Positions 46,139-57,839 are shown, numbered from the stretch's first letter. The stretch is DNA of 64,000 nucleotides from Boesenbergia rotunda (GCA_024364735.1 JAGFNQ010004015.1:235101-299100); one strand, 5' to 3'. Numbers and translations: made by a program. The notes: generated from the letters alone by a model not told the origin.

Positions 46139-46400
46139 ATTTTTACATTCAACAACACATAATCGACAACGATTTTTTGATAAAGTGTTGTCTTATGTCA
46201 ATTTAACAACAGTTTTAGTATTAACCATTGTTGTTGTTGGTCTATATACGTAAAAAGACAACAGTAATAACAAAATGTTGTCGTATGTATACTCAACGAC
46301 AACAGTTATATAATAACTGTTGTCTATAGGCGGGATTTACAACAACTGATGTGATAAACTGTTGTCTATTATGACAATAGACAACAGTTATATTAAACTG
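46139..46400. repeat. 5' terminal and subterminal repeats of F
   Basis: CACTACTAG terminus followed by ACAACAGT/ACTGTTGT words in both orientations. These are the usual transposase-binding repeats of CACTA elements (family knowledge). Confidence 0.8.
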
Positions 46401-48221
46401 TTGTTGTTGTATTGTTGTGCTGTTCAAGCAATAAACAAAATCAACGGTGGATATCCAACTGCAAAAAAAACAACGAACTATTGAATCCTCATTCTCTTAT
46501 TTTTCGATCCTTAATCATCTTTTTTCTCATCGCACAAACCCCTAATCTTTTCTCTTCCTCGCCCGCCAACCACCCAAACCCCCAACCATTTCCGCTTCTC
46601 TCACACAAACCCCTCGCAGCCACGAGTCGACGCCTCTCCCCCTTCTTCATCGCCCGAATCCAAGGAAGCCCCGAGAGCGACACTTCCTTTCACCCTCGCA
46701 AGGTGAGCCCCGACTCCTCTCGCTCTCTTCTTCTTCACCGCGCAAGCAAGGAGGCGACGCCTCCTCACTTACCTTTTCTTCTTCCTCGATCGCGTACCCT
46801 AGCTACTGACGCCTAGGCAAGCAGTACCCTGCGTCAACACCGCATCTTCATCGCTAGCTACGACAGGCGAATTGCTCCTTCCCGGCTGAGTGACACTGCC
46901 AGCGGCCCTCCTAGTGAGTTGAGATCGCTATTGATTGTTTTTGGTACCGTGAGTTGGAGCTAACCTAGTCCTCTTCCTAGGGATTTCTGGAAATTAGGGC
47001 TCTTGCATGTGGCAGGGTTTCTTCTGATCGAAACAGAAAGGGGCAGAGGAAAGCTTGGTGTGTGGGATTTCAGGTAAGGCTTGGTTGTGATCTTCATTCT
47101 TGGATGTTTCCCTTTGGATTCCTAAACTTGTATGTGAGCTCTATTAGATTCCCAAATTGCATTAGCTAGGTTTAGTTGAGCTTTGATCATTTCTTTTATG
47201 TAGGACCCAACTAATTCCTTGATAACTTCATTCATTCACTAACTGTTGATGAGTTTGAAACTAAGAACATTGTCCAGTAGAGGAAAGCTTCTACTCTATT
47301 GGAAATTAGGGCTCTTGCATGTGGCAGGGTTTCTTCTGATCGAAACAGAAAGGGGCAGAGGAAAGCTTGGTGTGTGGGATTTCAGGTAAGGCTTGGTTGT
47401 GATCTTCATTCTTGGATGTTTCCCTTTGGATTCCCAAACTTGTATGTGAGCTCTATTAGATTCCCAAATTGCATTAGCTAGGTTTAGTTGAGCTTTGATC
47501 ATTTCTTTTATGTAGGACCCAACTAATTCCTTGATAACTTCATTCATTCACTAACTGTTGATGAGTTTGAAACTAAGAACATTGTCCAGTAGAGCATAAT
47601 TTTCTGCCAACCATATTAGTAGTTTACAAGTAGATTTATAGCATCTTATGCTCTTTGGTTTGTTGTGTAAGACTTTGCTATTCAGACAAAAACTAACAAT
47701 TTGTTTGTAGATATATTTTGTAACTTTATTTATTACTCTGTAAGAAATTATATTTAATGTAATGAAAATGTTTAAGGATCTAAATGTTACTATACTAATA
47801 TAGGCTTTGGATATACTTCAATAGTAAGATGCAATCCATATGTCAACCTCAAATAATTTCCCTCAGAATAGACCTGACAATGCATATTATTTTAAATTAA
47901 ATTTGCTTAAACTACATCTCGGAACTAATATTATGTGAATTTACGCATACAAATGAATGGTTTGAGGTAGTTACAAATATTGACATTAGATATTGCATGC
48001 TATGAATATGTGAATATTGCATGCTATGAATATTGCTTAAGGTTTTTCCTTTTTCTCCCTTATTTACTTATTTTTGCTCAAATATTGACAGTAGATATTG
48101 CATGCTATGAATATGTGATGTTTCTTGTTAGGTGGGTTAAGATTTTATTGTATAATGTGTATTTATTTTGAAGGTAGGTGTTGGCTCATTTCTAGTTGAT
48201 TAGTACTTGTAACAAGAATGG
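46401..48221 (+). other. 5' region of F upstream of the transposase
   Basis: Probable promoter and leader. It holds a pyrimidine-rich part (46460-46800) and a 312-bp direct duplication (46989-47300 and 47301 to about 47596). Further right is an AT-rich part with repeated TATTGCATGCTATGAATATG words (47990-48120). GTAAG-type donors and TAG acceptors suggest introns in a leader, but no exon can be defined. The frame at 46412-46816 has no recognisable product. Confidence 0.5.
46989..47596 (+). repeat. 312-bp tandem duplication in F
   Basis: GGAAATTAGGGCTCTTGC starts at 46989 and again at 47301. The two copies are almost identical; I saw one difference (CCTAAACTTG against CCCAAACTTG). The second copy ends shortly after GTCCAGTAGAG. 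Confidence 0.9.
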
Positions 48222-50660
48222 ATGTCAAAGGATAGATTATCACGTAAATATGGTATTGGAGTAGAGTCTTTCTTGCAATTTGCACTGGATAACGCTAACA
48301 ATCCTAATGCAATACCTTGCTCATGTGCAAGATGTGGTAATATCAAGAAGAAAAATGTTGAAATTATAAGGGCACATTTGTATAGTAATGGTATAGATTT
48401 GACATATTATACATGGATATGGCATGGGGAAAGTAGTATGGCAGAGAACTCAATGAATGGTAATGATCGAGTAGGGCAAGATGAAGATAATTCTTTTGGT
48501 GAGGAGCCTATAGATATGGTGCAGGCTGTTTATGATAGTTATGATCAGAATCCAAGCCATTTCAATAAGCTACTTGAAGATGCTGAGAAATGCCTATATC
48601 CTGGATGTACCAAATTCACAAAGTTATCTGCCATTGTGAAATTATTTAATTTGAAGGCAAAATATAGTTGGAGTGATACAAGTTTCACCGATCTACTTAT
48701 TTTGTTTGGAGAAATGCTTCCAACTGACAACGAATTGCCATTATCTCTGTATGGCGCAAAGAAAAGCTTACATGCATTAGGGATGAATTATGTGAAAATT
48801 CATGCTTGCCCTAATGATTGTATCTTATATCGAAAGAAGTACGAAGACTTTGCCAACTGCCCTACTTGCGGGACATCAAGGTGGAAGTTAAGCAACAAAT
48901 CCAAGGTAAAAGAAGGAGTTCCTGCAAAGATCCTATGGTATTTCCCACCTATTCCAAGATTTCAAAGAATGTTTAAGAATAAGGCAATATCCAAGGAGTT
49001 GACTTGGCATGCCGATAAAAGACTTCGTGATGGATATTTACGTCATCCAGCAGATGCGCCTTCTTGGAAATTAATTGATCGCATGTGGCCAGATTTTTTT
49101 GCCGAGCCAAGAAATCTGAGATTGGCTATATCGGTAGACGGGATCAATCCCCATAGTTTGATGAGTTCTGCATATAGTTGTTGGCCAGTTTTAATGATCA
49201 CATACAATCTTCCACCATGGCTGTGTATGAAGAGAAAATTTGTTATGCTCACCTTGTTGATATCTGGTCCTAGACAACCTGGAAATGATATTGACGTTTA
49301 CTTAGCACCATTGATTGACGACTTAAAATGCTTATGGGATGAATGTGTTGAAGCATATGATGCATATCGAGAAGAAAGTTTCTCTCTTAAAGTTGTTCTA
49401 CTGTGGACAATCAATGATTTTCCTGCATATGGGAATATGTCTGGCTGTGTTGTGAAGGGATATTATGCATGTCCTATTTGTGCAGAAAAAACTTGTGCAA
49501 AAAGGTTGAAGCACAGTAGAAAAATGTCATATACAGGACATAGAAAGTTTCTACCTTTAAGTCATCCTTATAGAAGACAAAAGAAGGCATTTAATGGAAA
49601 GAAAGAGTTTAACCCACCATCAAATCCATTGAGTGGCCATGAAGTTCTGGAAAGAGTCGAAAGAATTAATTTTCAATTGGGAAAAATAGGTGGAAAGCTA
49701 CAATCAAAGAAGAATGATGGTGAAATATGTTGGAAAAAGAAATCAATATTCTTTGAACTTGAATATTGGAAGGACCTACATGTTCGACATGTTCTTGATA
49801 TAATGCACATTGAAAAAAATGTTTGTGAAAGTCTCATCGGTACTTTACTTGACATTCCAGGAAAAACAAAGGATGGAGTCGCGGCAAGATTAGACCTTCT
49901 AGAAATGAATATAAGGACTGAATTGGCACCAAGGGTTAGGGAGAAAAGAACATTTTTGCCTGCTGCTTGTTACACTCTAAGTAAAGATGAGAAAAGGAGT
50001 ATTTGCAAATCTTTAGCGGGAATCAAGGTCCCTGAAGGTTACTCATCTAATATTAAAAACCTTGTCTCGATGACGGATTTGAAACTTGTTGGTCTTAAGT
50101 CACATGACTATCACACTTTAATGCAACAATTACTTCCCGTAGCCATTCGTGGTGTCTTGCCAAAACATGTCAGAGATACTATCACTCGGTTGTGTTTCTT
50201 CTTCAATATGCTATACAGCAAAGTAATAGACATTTTAAAGTTGGATAACTTACAAAGAGAGATTGTGATGATATTGTGTTTGCTTGAAAAGTATTTTCCC
50301 CCTTCATTTTTTGATATAATGATACATTTAACTGTTCATCTTGTGCGGGAGGTCAAATTGTGTGGACCCATTTGGTATAGACATATGTACCCATTCAAAA
50401 GATACATGATGATTTTGAAAGGGTACGTACGCAATCGCAATCGACCGGAAGGGTGCATAGCTGAATGTTATATTGCTGAAGAGGCTGTGAAAGTTTGCTC
50501 AGAGTATCTATCTAATGTCCACACAATTGGGATACCATCAAGGCAATGTATAGGAGAACGTACTAAGCCTTTATCAGGAGCAGTAGTGCACTCCGCTAGG
50601 CATGATGAATTGCAGCAAGCACATCGTTACGTATTGGCGAATGATGATGAGATATTATGA
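48222..50660 (+). CDS. CACTA transposase (tnp2/TNPD type)
   Basis: 812 codons, open. N-terminus: transposase-associated zinc domain (SRKYGIGVESFLQFA, CSCARCGN, HGE; residues 1-70). Middle: the tnp2-type transposase core, with CPTCGTSRW (about 223-231) and conserved acidic sites at D306 (SVDGINP) and D399 (INDFPAYGN). C-terminus: a region of the DUF4218 type (LPVAIRGVLP to GIP, about 640-770). It would bind the subterminal repeats and cut and move F and its deletion derivatives. A TGG codon lies directly before the ATG and an upstream stop is close, so the true start may be in an upstream exon. The end (DDEIL) is shorter than in typical family members. It is a plausible active enzyme, but this is untested. 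Confidence 0.85.
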   Translation: MSKDRLSRKYGIGVESFLQFALDNANNPNAIPCSCARCGNIKKKNVEIIRAHLYSNGIDLTYYTWIWHGESSMAENSMNGNDRVGQDEDNSFGEEPIDMVQAVYDSYDQNPSHFNKLLEDAEKCLYPGCTKFTKLSAIVKLFNLKAKYSWSDTSFTDLLILFGEMLPTDNELPLSLYGAKKSLHALGMNYVKIHACPNDCILYRKKYEDFANCPTCGTSRWKLSNKSKVKEGVPAKILWYFPPIPRFQRMFKNKAISKELTWHADKRLRDGYLRHPADAPSWKLIDRMWPDFFAEPRNLRLAISVDGINPHSLMSSAYSCWPVLMITYNLPPWLCMKRKFVMLTLLISGPRQPGNDIDVYLAPLIDDLKCLWDECVEAYDAYREESFSLKVVLLWTINDFPAYGNMSGCVVKGYYACPICAEKTCAKRLKHSRKMSYTGHRKFLPLSHPYRRQKKAFNGKKEFNPPSNPLSGHEVLERVERINFQLGKIGGKLQSKKNDGEICWKKKSIFFELEYWKDLHVRHVLDIMHIEKNVCESLIGTLLDIPGKTKDGVAARLDLLEMNIRTELAPRVREKRTFLPAACYTLSKDEKRSICKSLAGIKVPEGYSSNIKNLVSMTDLKLVGLKSHDYHTLMQQLLPVAIRGVLPKHVRDTITRLCFFFNMLYSKVIDILKLDNLQREIVMILCLLEKYFPPSFFDIMIHLTVHLVREVKLCGPIWYRHMYPFKRYMMILKGYVRNRNRPEGCIAECYIAEEAVKVCSEYLSNVHTIGIPSRQCIGERTKPLSGAVVHSARHDELQQAHRYVLANDDEIL

Positions 50661-50922
50661 TTGTGACTTTTTTTAGGACAATCGGTGGTTTCTTCCAAAT
50701 TGAAAAGCAATCATTAAACTGTTCTAGTAATGAAAGTAGATGTACTGAACCTATTTTGTGACTGAAAGCTCTTTTCGTGTGACTCTTTCTGTACATGATC
50801 TATTGCTTGTATGTTCAATAGAAAAAAATATTCCTTTCATGGTTTGTGTTATTTCTTACTCTTCAACAGTTTTGATAACCATTCTATTTTGCCATAAATC
50901 TTTCTTTTGTTCTTATTCTTAG

Positions 50923-53357
50923 GCAAATGACTTATGTGAAGATGAAGAAATCAATCGTGCTATTATCTGGAAGAAAGGAAGGGTTAACAAAGAAGGAAAA
51001 TTCGATGGTGAAGAGTTGAATCAAACAGTCGACAAGATTGTGAGATATTATACATAAAACTCAATTATTGTATTTCAATTAAATGCTTCAAAGTATATTA
51101 TTATTTTCATTTGGATGACAGGATGAATACATTCAACAAAAGCGTGAGTGTAAACTAGAAATAGTAGGCCCAACATCAGATATTCTTACCAAAGCACTGA
51201 ATACAGAAGAACATGGGGGACGTGTGAGGGCTGTTGGAGGGCATATAACTCCAACATTATTCTTTAATGTTGATAAAAGATGGAAGACCAACAAAGTTGC
51301 TAGAGAGCTGATGAGTATGCAACATAGAGAGTTGATGGAGGCGAAACAATTAATTCAAGACCATGATGCACACATTAAACATCTGGAATCAATTGTCTTA
51401 AAACAAGGTGCATCGGGCAGTGAAATTGATGACAAAGGAAGTTGCTCGGTCAAGTGCACTCCTAAAATTGACAATGAAAAGAAAACCGGCAAGACTTCCC
51501 CTCTTTATCAAGAGGTCGCCCCTAAAGTGGTCTCCACTATGTGTAAAGATGCCGAACCTGTTTCTGATGAGGTCAAACCTGTTTGTCAAGAGGTCGAACC
51601 AATTTGTGAAGAGGTCGATGATGTTGAACTGCAGATTGTGGAAAAAGTAGTTGCTCTACAGGTATATAAGTCATTGTGGTTATAAATATTACTGAAATAT
51701 AGAGTTAGTACTATCCAATGACGTGACTATTTTTTGTTTAGGGTAAACCTGTTATTTTGACATTGGATTCGAGCAATGAAATTGATGCACATGGAACTGT
51801 TGTTGAGCTTGAAGGAGGTAATCAATTAATCCATGGCCTTCTAATGCCTAAGGATTGTATGCGAGTGTCCATTGATGTGGCAATGCAAAAATCAGCACGT
51901 TTGCCCTTTCCGATTCCTGATGAATGTGAAACTGTTGGTGATGCTATTGGAACACATGTAGCTTGGCCAATCCACTTGATAAAGCTACAACCCGAGGTAC
52001 ATCTAAGCTAATATTTCAATGTAAATATTCATTAAATTATTTAGTATTGCGCCATCTAACAAGCTTATAATTACAATCTTTAGAAGCGTTAAATGAAGAA
52101 ACCTACCCGTGCAGAGAAAAACCAGAAAGTTTCATCACGTGTGCCAAAATCGTTGCACATGTTATATTGTTATGCTAAGCATGCTATTGATAATGGAAAG
52201 AACTTGTCAATTGTTTTAGATCATGAGATATTTCAAGATGATTATGAACTGAATTTGCATATTGAGGACATCACTGCATTGTATCACTTGGAGCCAATTT
52301 CTGGAAATTGTGTGGTTATTTACATATTGTAAGTTGTTGATTTACCTTCAACTTTCTTTGTTCTTTTATTAATTTACTATAGAAGCACTTACTGTTTTTC
52401 TTGTAATTCATATGGTAGGCATCTTTATAAAAACTTGGTGAAAGAAAACAAGATTGAGAAATTCAGGTTTGTAAATCCGCATAGCATCCCGTGCTTTAAA
52501 AAAATCACAGTGGACAAATTAGTTAAAACTGAGCGGTTGAACCAAAGGGCAAGTATTTTAGCTGAAAGGCTAGGTGGTGCATCACTTAATCAGTTGGTTT
52601 TGGTGCCAAGTTGTAACAGGTAATGGACTTCCTGAATATATTTTTTCAATTGCCATTTTTATTTGAATTGAGAATGCACTAATTTTGTGTACTTCTGTGT
52701 AGTTTCCATTGGACTCTCACTCTCATTAATCCTCATAAGGAGATTATTTACTTATTGGATTCCCAAGGTCCTCGCATTCGTGATAACGATTGGAAATATG
52801 TTGTGGAAATGTGAGTTTATATATGTTTTTTGTTAGTATGCATCTAAATTAGTCTTAAAACAATAGTTTATCAACTACTGTACCTAATGTATAATTGAAG
52901 GGCAATAAAATTGTTTAATTCGTTCCAAGGAAGAAAAGGAAGAAAACAAGTATAGTGGGAAGTGATTAAGGTATTTGTACTTCTATTTAAATCAAAATTT
53001 TTTATTGTGTATAATATTGGTATTTTAAGCATTAAAAATATGAATTATCTTTGCCTTAGGTTCCTAGGCAACCGGATGCCAAACAATGTGGATATTATGT
53101 GATGAGATTTATGAAGCAAATTACTGAAGAAATTACATCAATCGAGGGGGATGCATTCTTAACGATAGTAATAATTTCTTTATTATCTCAAATATTTAAA
53201 GTTATCTAGTTATAAATTTTTTCAAGTTGTTATGTTTTATTCTGTACAATCATATAATGTGTTTTTGTTCATAGTTTGCAAAAACAGAGTACTCCCAAGA
53301 TGAAATTGATGAAGTGCGCTCTGCGATAGCTGATTGTATACAGGATTATATTTGATA
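50923..53357 (+). pseudogene. Second CACTA gene with C-terminal Ulp1-like protease domain, multi-exon, with stops
   Basis: Exons with GT-AG borders and matching phase: 50923-51039, 51122-51661, 51742-51996, 52084-52328, 52419-52619, 52703-52810, 52901-52970 and 53060 to about 53170, with a last one near 53278-53357. The early part resembles plant Ptta/En-Spm type transposase proteins (acidic, repeated PVSDEVKPVCQEVEPICEEV). The late part is a C48/Ulp1-like cysteine protease fold: His in FHWTL, Asp in YLLDSQG, Cys in KQCGYYVM. Stops within inferred exons (TAA 52090-52092, TAG 52953-52955) mean this copy is probably dead, unless splicing avoids them. Ulp1-like domains are common hitchhikers in plant CACTA and MULE elements. 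Confidence 0.7.
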
Positions 53358-54714
53358 ATAGTTATGTAAATGTTAGTTACTAAGGTTTAAACTTTTCCTG
53401 GTAAATGTTAGTTACTAAGCTTTCGGATGATATTCCCCTGAATCAAACAATATACATCAACAATATTTTTTTTAGAGATGTTGTAACCTGAGATTATTTT
53501 TTATACGTTGGAGAACAATTAGTTTAGTGGACATTAAAGTTACTTAGATGTTCAAGTAGATTCGTTGAACAATAGAGTCGTACTAGTTTGGCCAAATTCC
53601 TTTTAATGCTGTGGTCTAAAACCTGCAGAAACTTGATATTTAGTTGCTTTCTTGCATCTCTACTTGAATTTGTAGCCTAGCCTTTCAAGTGTTCTCATTT
53701 AAGGAGGATAAACTAATCACCACTACAGATCACTGAACTCATCACTAGGAATTAAACTTTTCAACAAGCTGCATTTACTACTAGATACGATTCAACTCAA
53801 ATATCATATTACTCGAAATAGTAGTGGACAGACTGAATTTGGCATGACTAATTGTATGATCGTATGAAATTAACATAAATATAAACACATTCATCGAATA
53901 GAAATTCCTTCAATACATTTTTTTTTCAATATATTTTGGAGCTTCAGCAGTTCTGCCTAACATCCCTGATTGGATGCAATTCTTCAATATATTTTTTTAT
54001 TTGCCTAAACAGACACAGTTTGTGATTCAGAATATGATTCTGAATCACAAACAATCAATTAAGAACATGTGTCAGATATTTAATATGGTCTTCTGAGTAT
54101 TTTCCTTGAAAAGTGGTTGCAAGGCTGTAAATGTCTAGATAAGCCAAGCTAGCAGTTTCCTTATAATTGCAAGTGCTGATACATGCATATCTTTTTTGTT
54201 TGTTTGTTAGTTTGTTTGTTAGTTAGTTATTTTTGTTGTTTGTTGATACATATCTTCATGGATCATTTTTTATTGGACATATGCATTTAATAGAATAACT
54301 AATTAGAGTGTTTATTCTCTTTTTTCCAGCTGCAGGGACTTGTTCGTGATCATGTTCGAAGACCATTAATCTGACCTTCCAAGCTATAATTTTTGTGATT
54401 TAAACTTCATTGTAAGTTTAGTTGGGTCAGAATTATATATAATTTGAACTCTTGTAATTTGGGTCAGAAGATACTTTAGTGGTTTCGTCTGTAAAAAGGT
54501 TTTTGGACAGAAGATACTTTTGTGGTTTCGTCTGTAGAAAGGTTGTGGTGGATCTTTATTGTAAATATGTTGATGATGTTTGATATATATAGTTTTTGTT
54601 TCGAGGTTAAATTATTGCCTTTTAATTGAAAATATAATGGAAATATCTTTATTGTCAAATTGGTATGAAACTGTTGTGGAACAGTACAAACGCACAATAG
54701 GTTTTTTTAAAGCT
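53358..54714 (+). other. 3' region of F
   Basis: AT-rich sequence after the second gene, without a coding signal. It includes a TTTGTTTGTTAG microrepeat near 54197-54230 and a duplicated AGAAGATACTTT(A/T)GTGGTTTCGTCTGTA block (54466 and 54509). Confidence 0.5.
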
Positions 54715-55392
54715 AAACTGTTGTTGTAGATAAACGACAACAGTGCTATATAGGTAAAACTTTTATCGAATATAATAGAAGACAACGGTGAATATGGTAT
54801 ATGACAACAGTGATAAATTGTTGTCGTTGATATACGATAACACAGTGATAAAATTGTTGTCGAATATATTAAAAGACAACGGTGAATATGACATACGACA
54901 ATAGTTAAACACCGTTGTTAAAGTTTTTCTAAACGACAACGGTGAATATTATAAACGACAACGGTTTATCACTGTTGTCATTGATAAACGACAACACAGT
55001 CATAAACTGTTGTCGAATATAATAAAAGACAACGGTGAATTCGGTATACGACAACAGTTAAACACCGTTGTTAAAACTCATCTAAACGACAACAGTGAAA
55101 ACCCTAAACGACAACAGTGATAAACTGTTGTTATTGATATACGACAACAGTTATAAAACTGTTGTCGAATATAATAAAAGATAACAGTGAAAAACTGTTG
55201 TCAAAATGTTGTCGAATGTGATATACGACAACAGTGGAAAACTGTTGTCAAACTGTTATCGTAGACCAAACGACAACAGTGATTCACTGTTGTCGTAGAC
55301 CCCCCCTTTAACAACATGGCCTTTAACAACAGTGGTATTTGCCATACGACAACAGTGATTCACTGTTGTTGAATGCATTTTTTCTAGTAGTG
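54715..55392. repeat. 3' subterminal repeat zone and terminus of F
   Basis: Dozens of ACGACAACAGT and ACTGTTGTCG words alternate in orientation and form many hairpins. The best is a palindrome at 55271-55295 with 12-bp arms CGACAACAGTGA/TCACTGTTGTCG. The zone ends in TTCTAGTAGTG. Confidence 0.85.
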
Positions 55393-57010
55393 ATCTTTCA
55401 AGTTGTCTAACAACCCTCCCACTACAAGGAGGTACCACCTATGTATCTTCTATGACACGCGGTGTAGTGACTTGTGGTATATCCTCTTGTACAGTTAGTA
55501 CTAAGGTCGGAACGTTCCCTCTTAATTCTTTAAGCACAAGTCTACTCATGGGCTTGTGGTTCATCACATAGTCTTCTTCTGAGAATTTGACATTCGTGCT
55601 AATGATTACCTTTTGATCCTTAGGACTATAGAACAGACCGCCTTTTGTCCCTCTAGGATAGACTACGAACAGACACACTTCTATATGAGATTCTAACTTA
55701 TCAGTATCTCCCTTCAGCACATGTGCTGGACTACCCCAAATCCAAATATGTCCTAGACTAGGCTTTCGCCTAGTCCACAATTTTGTGGGAGTAGATGGGA
55801 CTGACTTAGATGGTACTAAGTTCAATATGTACGGTATCGTTTCCAGAGCATATCGCCAGAACGAATCTGGCAACTCAGAGTAGCTCATCATTGACCTAAC
55901 CATCTCCATAAGAGTCCTATTCCTTTTTTCTGCTACACCATTCTGTTGGGGCATACCGGGTGCAGACATCTGGGATTGAATCCCAGCCTCTGATAAGTAA
56001 GTTCTAAACTCTCCCAAGAGGTACTTGCCACCACGATCTGATCGTAGTGTCTTGATACATTTACCTTGATGTTTCTCCACATCAGCCTTGAATTCTTTAA
56101 ACTTATCAAAACATTCACACTTGCGGCACATCAAATAAATGTATCCATACCTTGAATAATCGTCTATGAAAGAGATGATGTATTCAAAGTCACCTCTAGC
56201 CTGGATAGACATAGGACCACACAAATCAAAATGAACTAGTTCTAACACATCTTTGGCTCAATACCCCTTAGCCTTGAAAGGCCTCTTGGTTATCTTACCT
56301 TCCAAGCAAGATTCACAGGTTGGGAAGTCTTCCACTACCAATGAACCCAAGGGCTCATCATCTAGCAACCTTTGAATCTTACTAAGGTTAATATGACCAA
56401 GCCTAAGATGCCAAAGATATGTCTGGTTCATTTCAGAAGGTTCCTTTCTCTTATTTTGGTTTGATGATGAGCTATTAGCTTCTATTTGCATCGTGGGAGC
56501 TTTTGGTTCTAGAGTATACAAATTGCCAACCATAGTACCCGAACAGATAATCTCTCTATTTCGCTTTATATCAACTTCGTTATTAAAAGTAATAGAATAT
56601 CCATCCTTTATTAATCTGGAAACTGAAATCAAGTTCTTTCTAAAAGAGACTACATATAGGAAATTTCTCAAAACCAAAACTTTATTTCTATCAAACGATA
56701 AATAATTGTTTCCCACTACAACAGCCGCCACCTCTGTAGCATTGCCCATGTAGACGATGATTTCCCCATCAGCTAGCCGTCGGGTTTTCTAGAACCCCTA
56801 CAAAGAGTTGCAGACATGATCAGTGTCTCCCGTATCTACACACCAGGTACTGGTAGATAACACCGCTAAACATGTTTCAATGACTAAACATGAAGAAATA
56901 CCTTTGTCATGACGACGGGGACAGTTCACCTTCCAATGTCCAGCTTGCTTGCACATGAAGCACTTGCCTCTCGGCTTCTTCATGCCAGTCCGAGGTCCCT
57001 GCGATCCTGC
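55393..57010 (-). pseudogene. Element C: zinc knuckle, protease, GAG-pre-integrase and integrase
   Basis: Read on the minus strand from 57010: CCHC knuckle (CFMCKQAGHWKVNC), protease (WCVDTGDTDHVC, with Gly-Asp replacing the usual Gly-Cys/Ser), the zinc region (WHLRLGHI, CESCLEGK) and integrase with Asp (FDLCGPM), Asp (LRSDRGGKY) and Glu (NGVAEKRNR). Lesions: two TAG codons where Gln is expected near 56790 and 56800, and a TGA where Arg is expected at 56256-56258. The rest of gag is beyond element G, outside the window. Confidence 0.88.
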
Positions 57011-57671
57011 TGTTGGGACCGGGTGCATGTTGACATGGATGCGGGTTTGTAATTTTTAAATTAATTACATGCAGCAGAAGGTTTAGCATAAATAATTTCC
57101 TAAATTATTTAACCACACATCTAAGCATGCAACCTTATATTGTGTAGACATGATCATACATTTAAAATTTTGCAGAAAGTAAACTAATTTACTTATTACC
57201 TCGCGTAACTCAAAGGAAGGGACGAGATCCAACCATAAGCATCCCTTGGAAGCTCCTGTAGGGTTTTTCGGCCACGAAAACCGCTTTTTCGTGTCGCGGA
57301 AACCCCGAAAGCCCCAATAGCAAGGATCCGAGCGAAGAAAGCCATTTCAAAAATTACGAGTGCTCGTTTACATGCTTCAAAACCCGATCTACTCCTAGAT
57401 CTAAAGAGGGATAAACATTTTACCTTTGATGCGTGCCCCGTTTAATCCCGTTCGCTCCTTTTGGATGTCGAATCTCTAGGACGTCAAGTGCCGTCCCTCT
57501 AGAAGTATCCACGCGAACAAAAGTAGATGGAGGAAATCCTTTAGGTGTGCTAGCACCTTGTAGGATTCGGCCAAGAGGAGAAGAAGAAGAAGAACTCCAA
57601 CAATTGGAGAGGAAGAAGAGAAGACCCACTTAATGGAAAAATGGAACAAAACCCCCTTTTGTTCTCTCTTG

Positions 57672-57717
57672 TGGCCGGCCACTTAATGGCCATTAATGGC
57701 CATTAAGTGGCCGGCCA
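57672..57717. repeat. 46-bp perfect palindrome in LTR G
   Basis: Perfect self-complementarity over all 46 bases, each half starting TGGCCGGCCACTTAATGGCC. It is followed by a weaker copy of the same words (57720-57750). LTR G' has a degenerate version near 14016-14063. Confidence 0.95.
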
Positions 57718-57839
57718 TAATGGCCACTAATAGCCATTAGGTGGCCTTCCATAACCCCCTTTCAATTTGAATTCAAATTCAAATGGGGGGGAAACCAAGC
57801 CAAGTCATCACTTGGTCAAGTCAAGGTGAGGTGGCCTTT

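Larger units (their letters stand above)
46139..55392 (+). mobile_element. Element F: CACTA (En/Spm-like) DNA transposon, TSD ATC
   Basis: 9254 bp starting CACTACTAGAA and ending TTCTAGTAGTG, with 3-bp ATC duplications at 46136-46138 and 55393-55395. The terminal inverted repeats extend about 28 bp with mismatches. Subterminal zones (46160-46400 and 54715-55380) are filled with CGACAACAGT motifs in both orientations. It carries a transposase gene and a second gene with a Ulp1-like protease domain. The reading frame of element C closes exactly across it when one ATC is removed. Confidence 0.95.
7282..57010 (-). mobile_element. Element C: old minus-strand Copia element, host to most other insertions
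   Basis: Element C survives as separate pieces: LTR and RNase H (7282-9216), RT (43531-43706 and 45265-46138), and integrase, protease and zinc knuckle (55393-57010). Removing insertions D, E and F with one copy of each TSD (TGCTA, CTTTC, ATC) brings the flanking codons back into one frame, which proves that the pieces were once continuous. Its 5' (gag) end is cut by element G at 57011. Its LTR is cut on the left by element B. Several stop codons show that it has long been inactive. Confidence 0.85.

Noticed and set aside
46412..46816. 134-codon frame near the 5' end of the CACTA element
   Set aside because: Serine/proline-rich reading of a pyrimidine-rich leader; no similarity recognised to transposon proteins.
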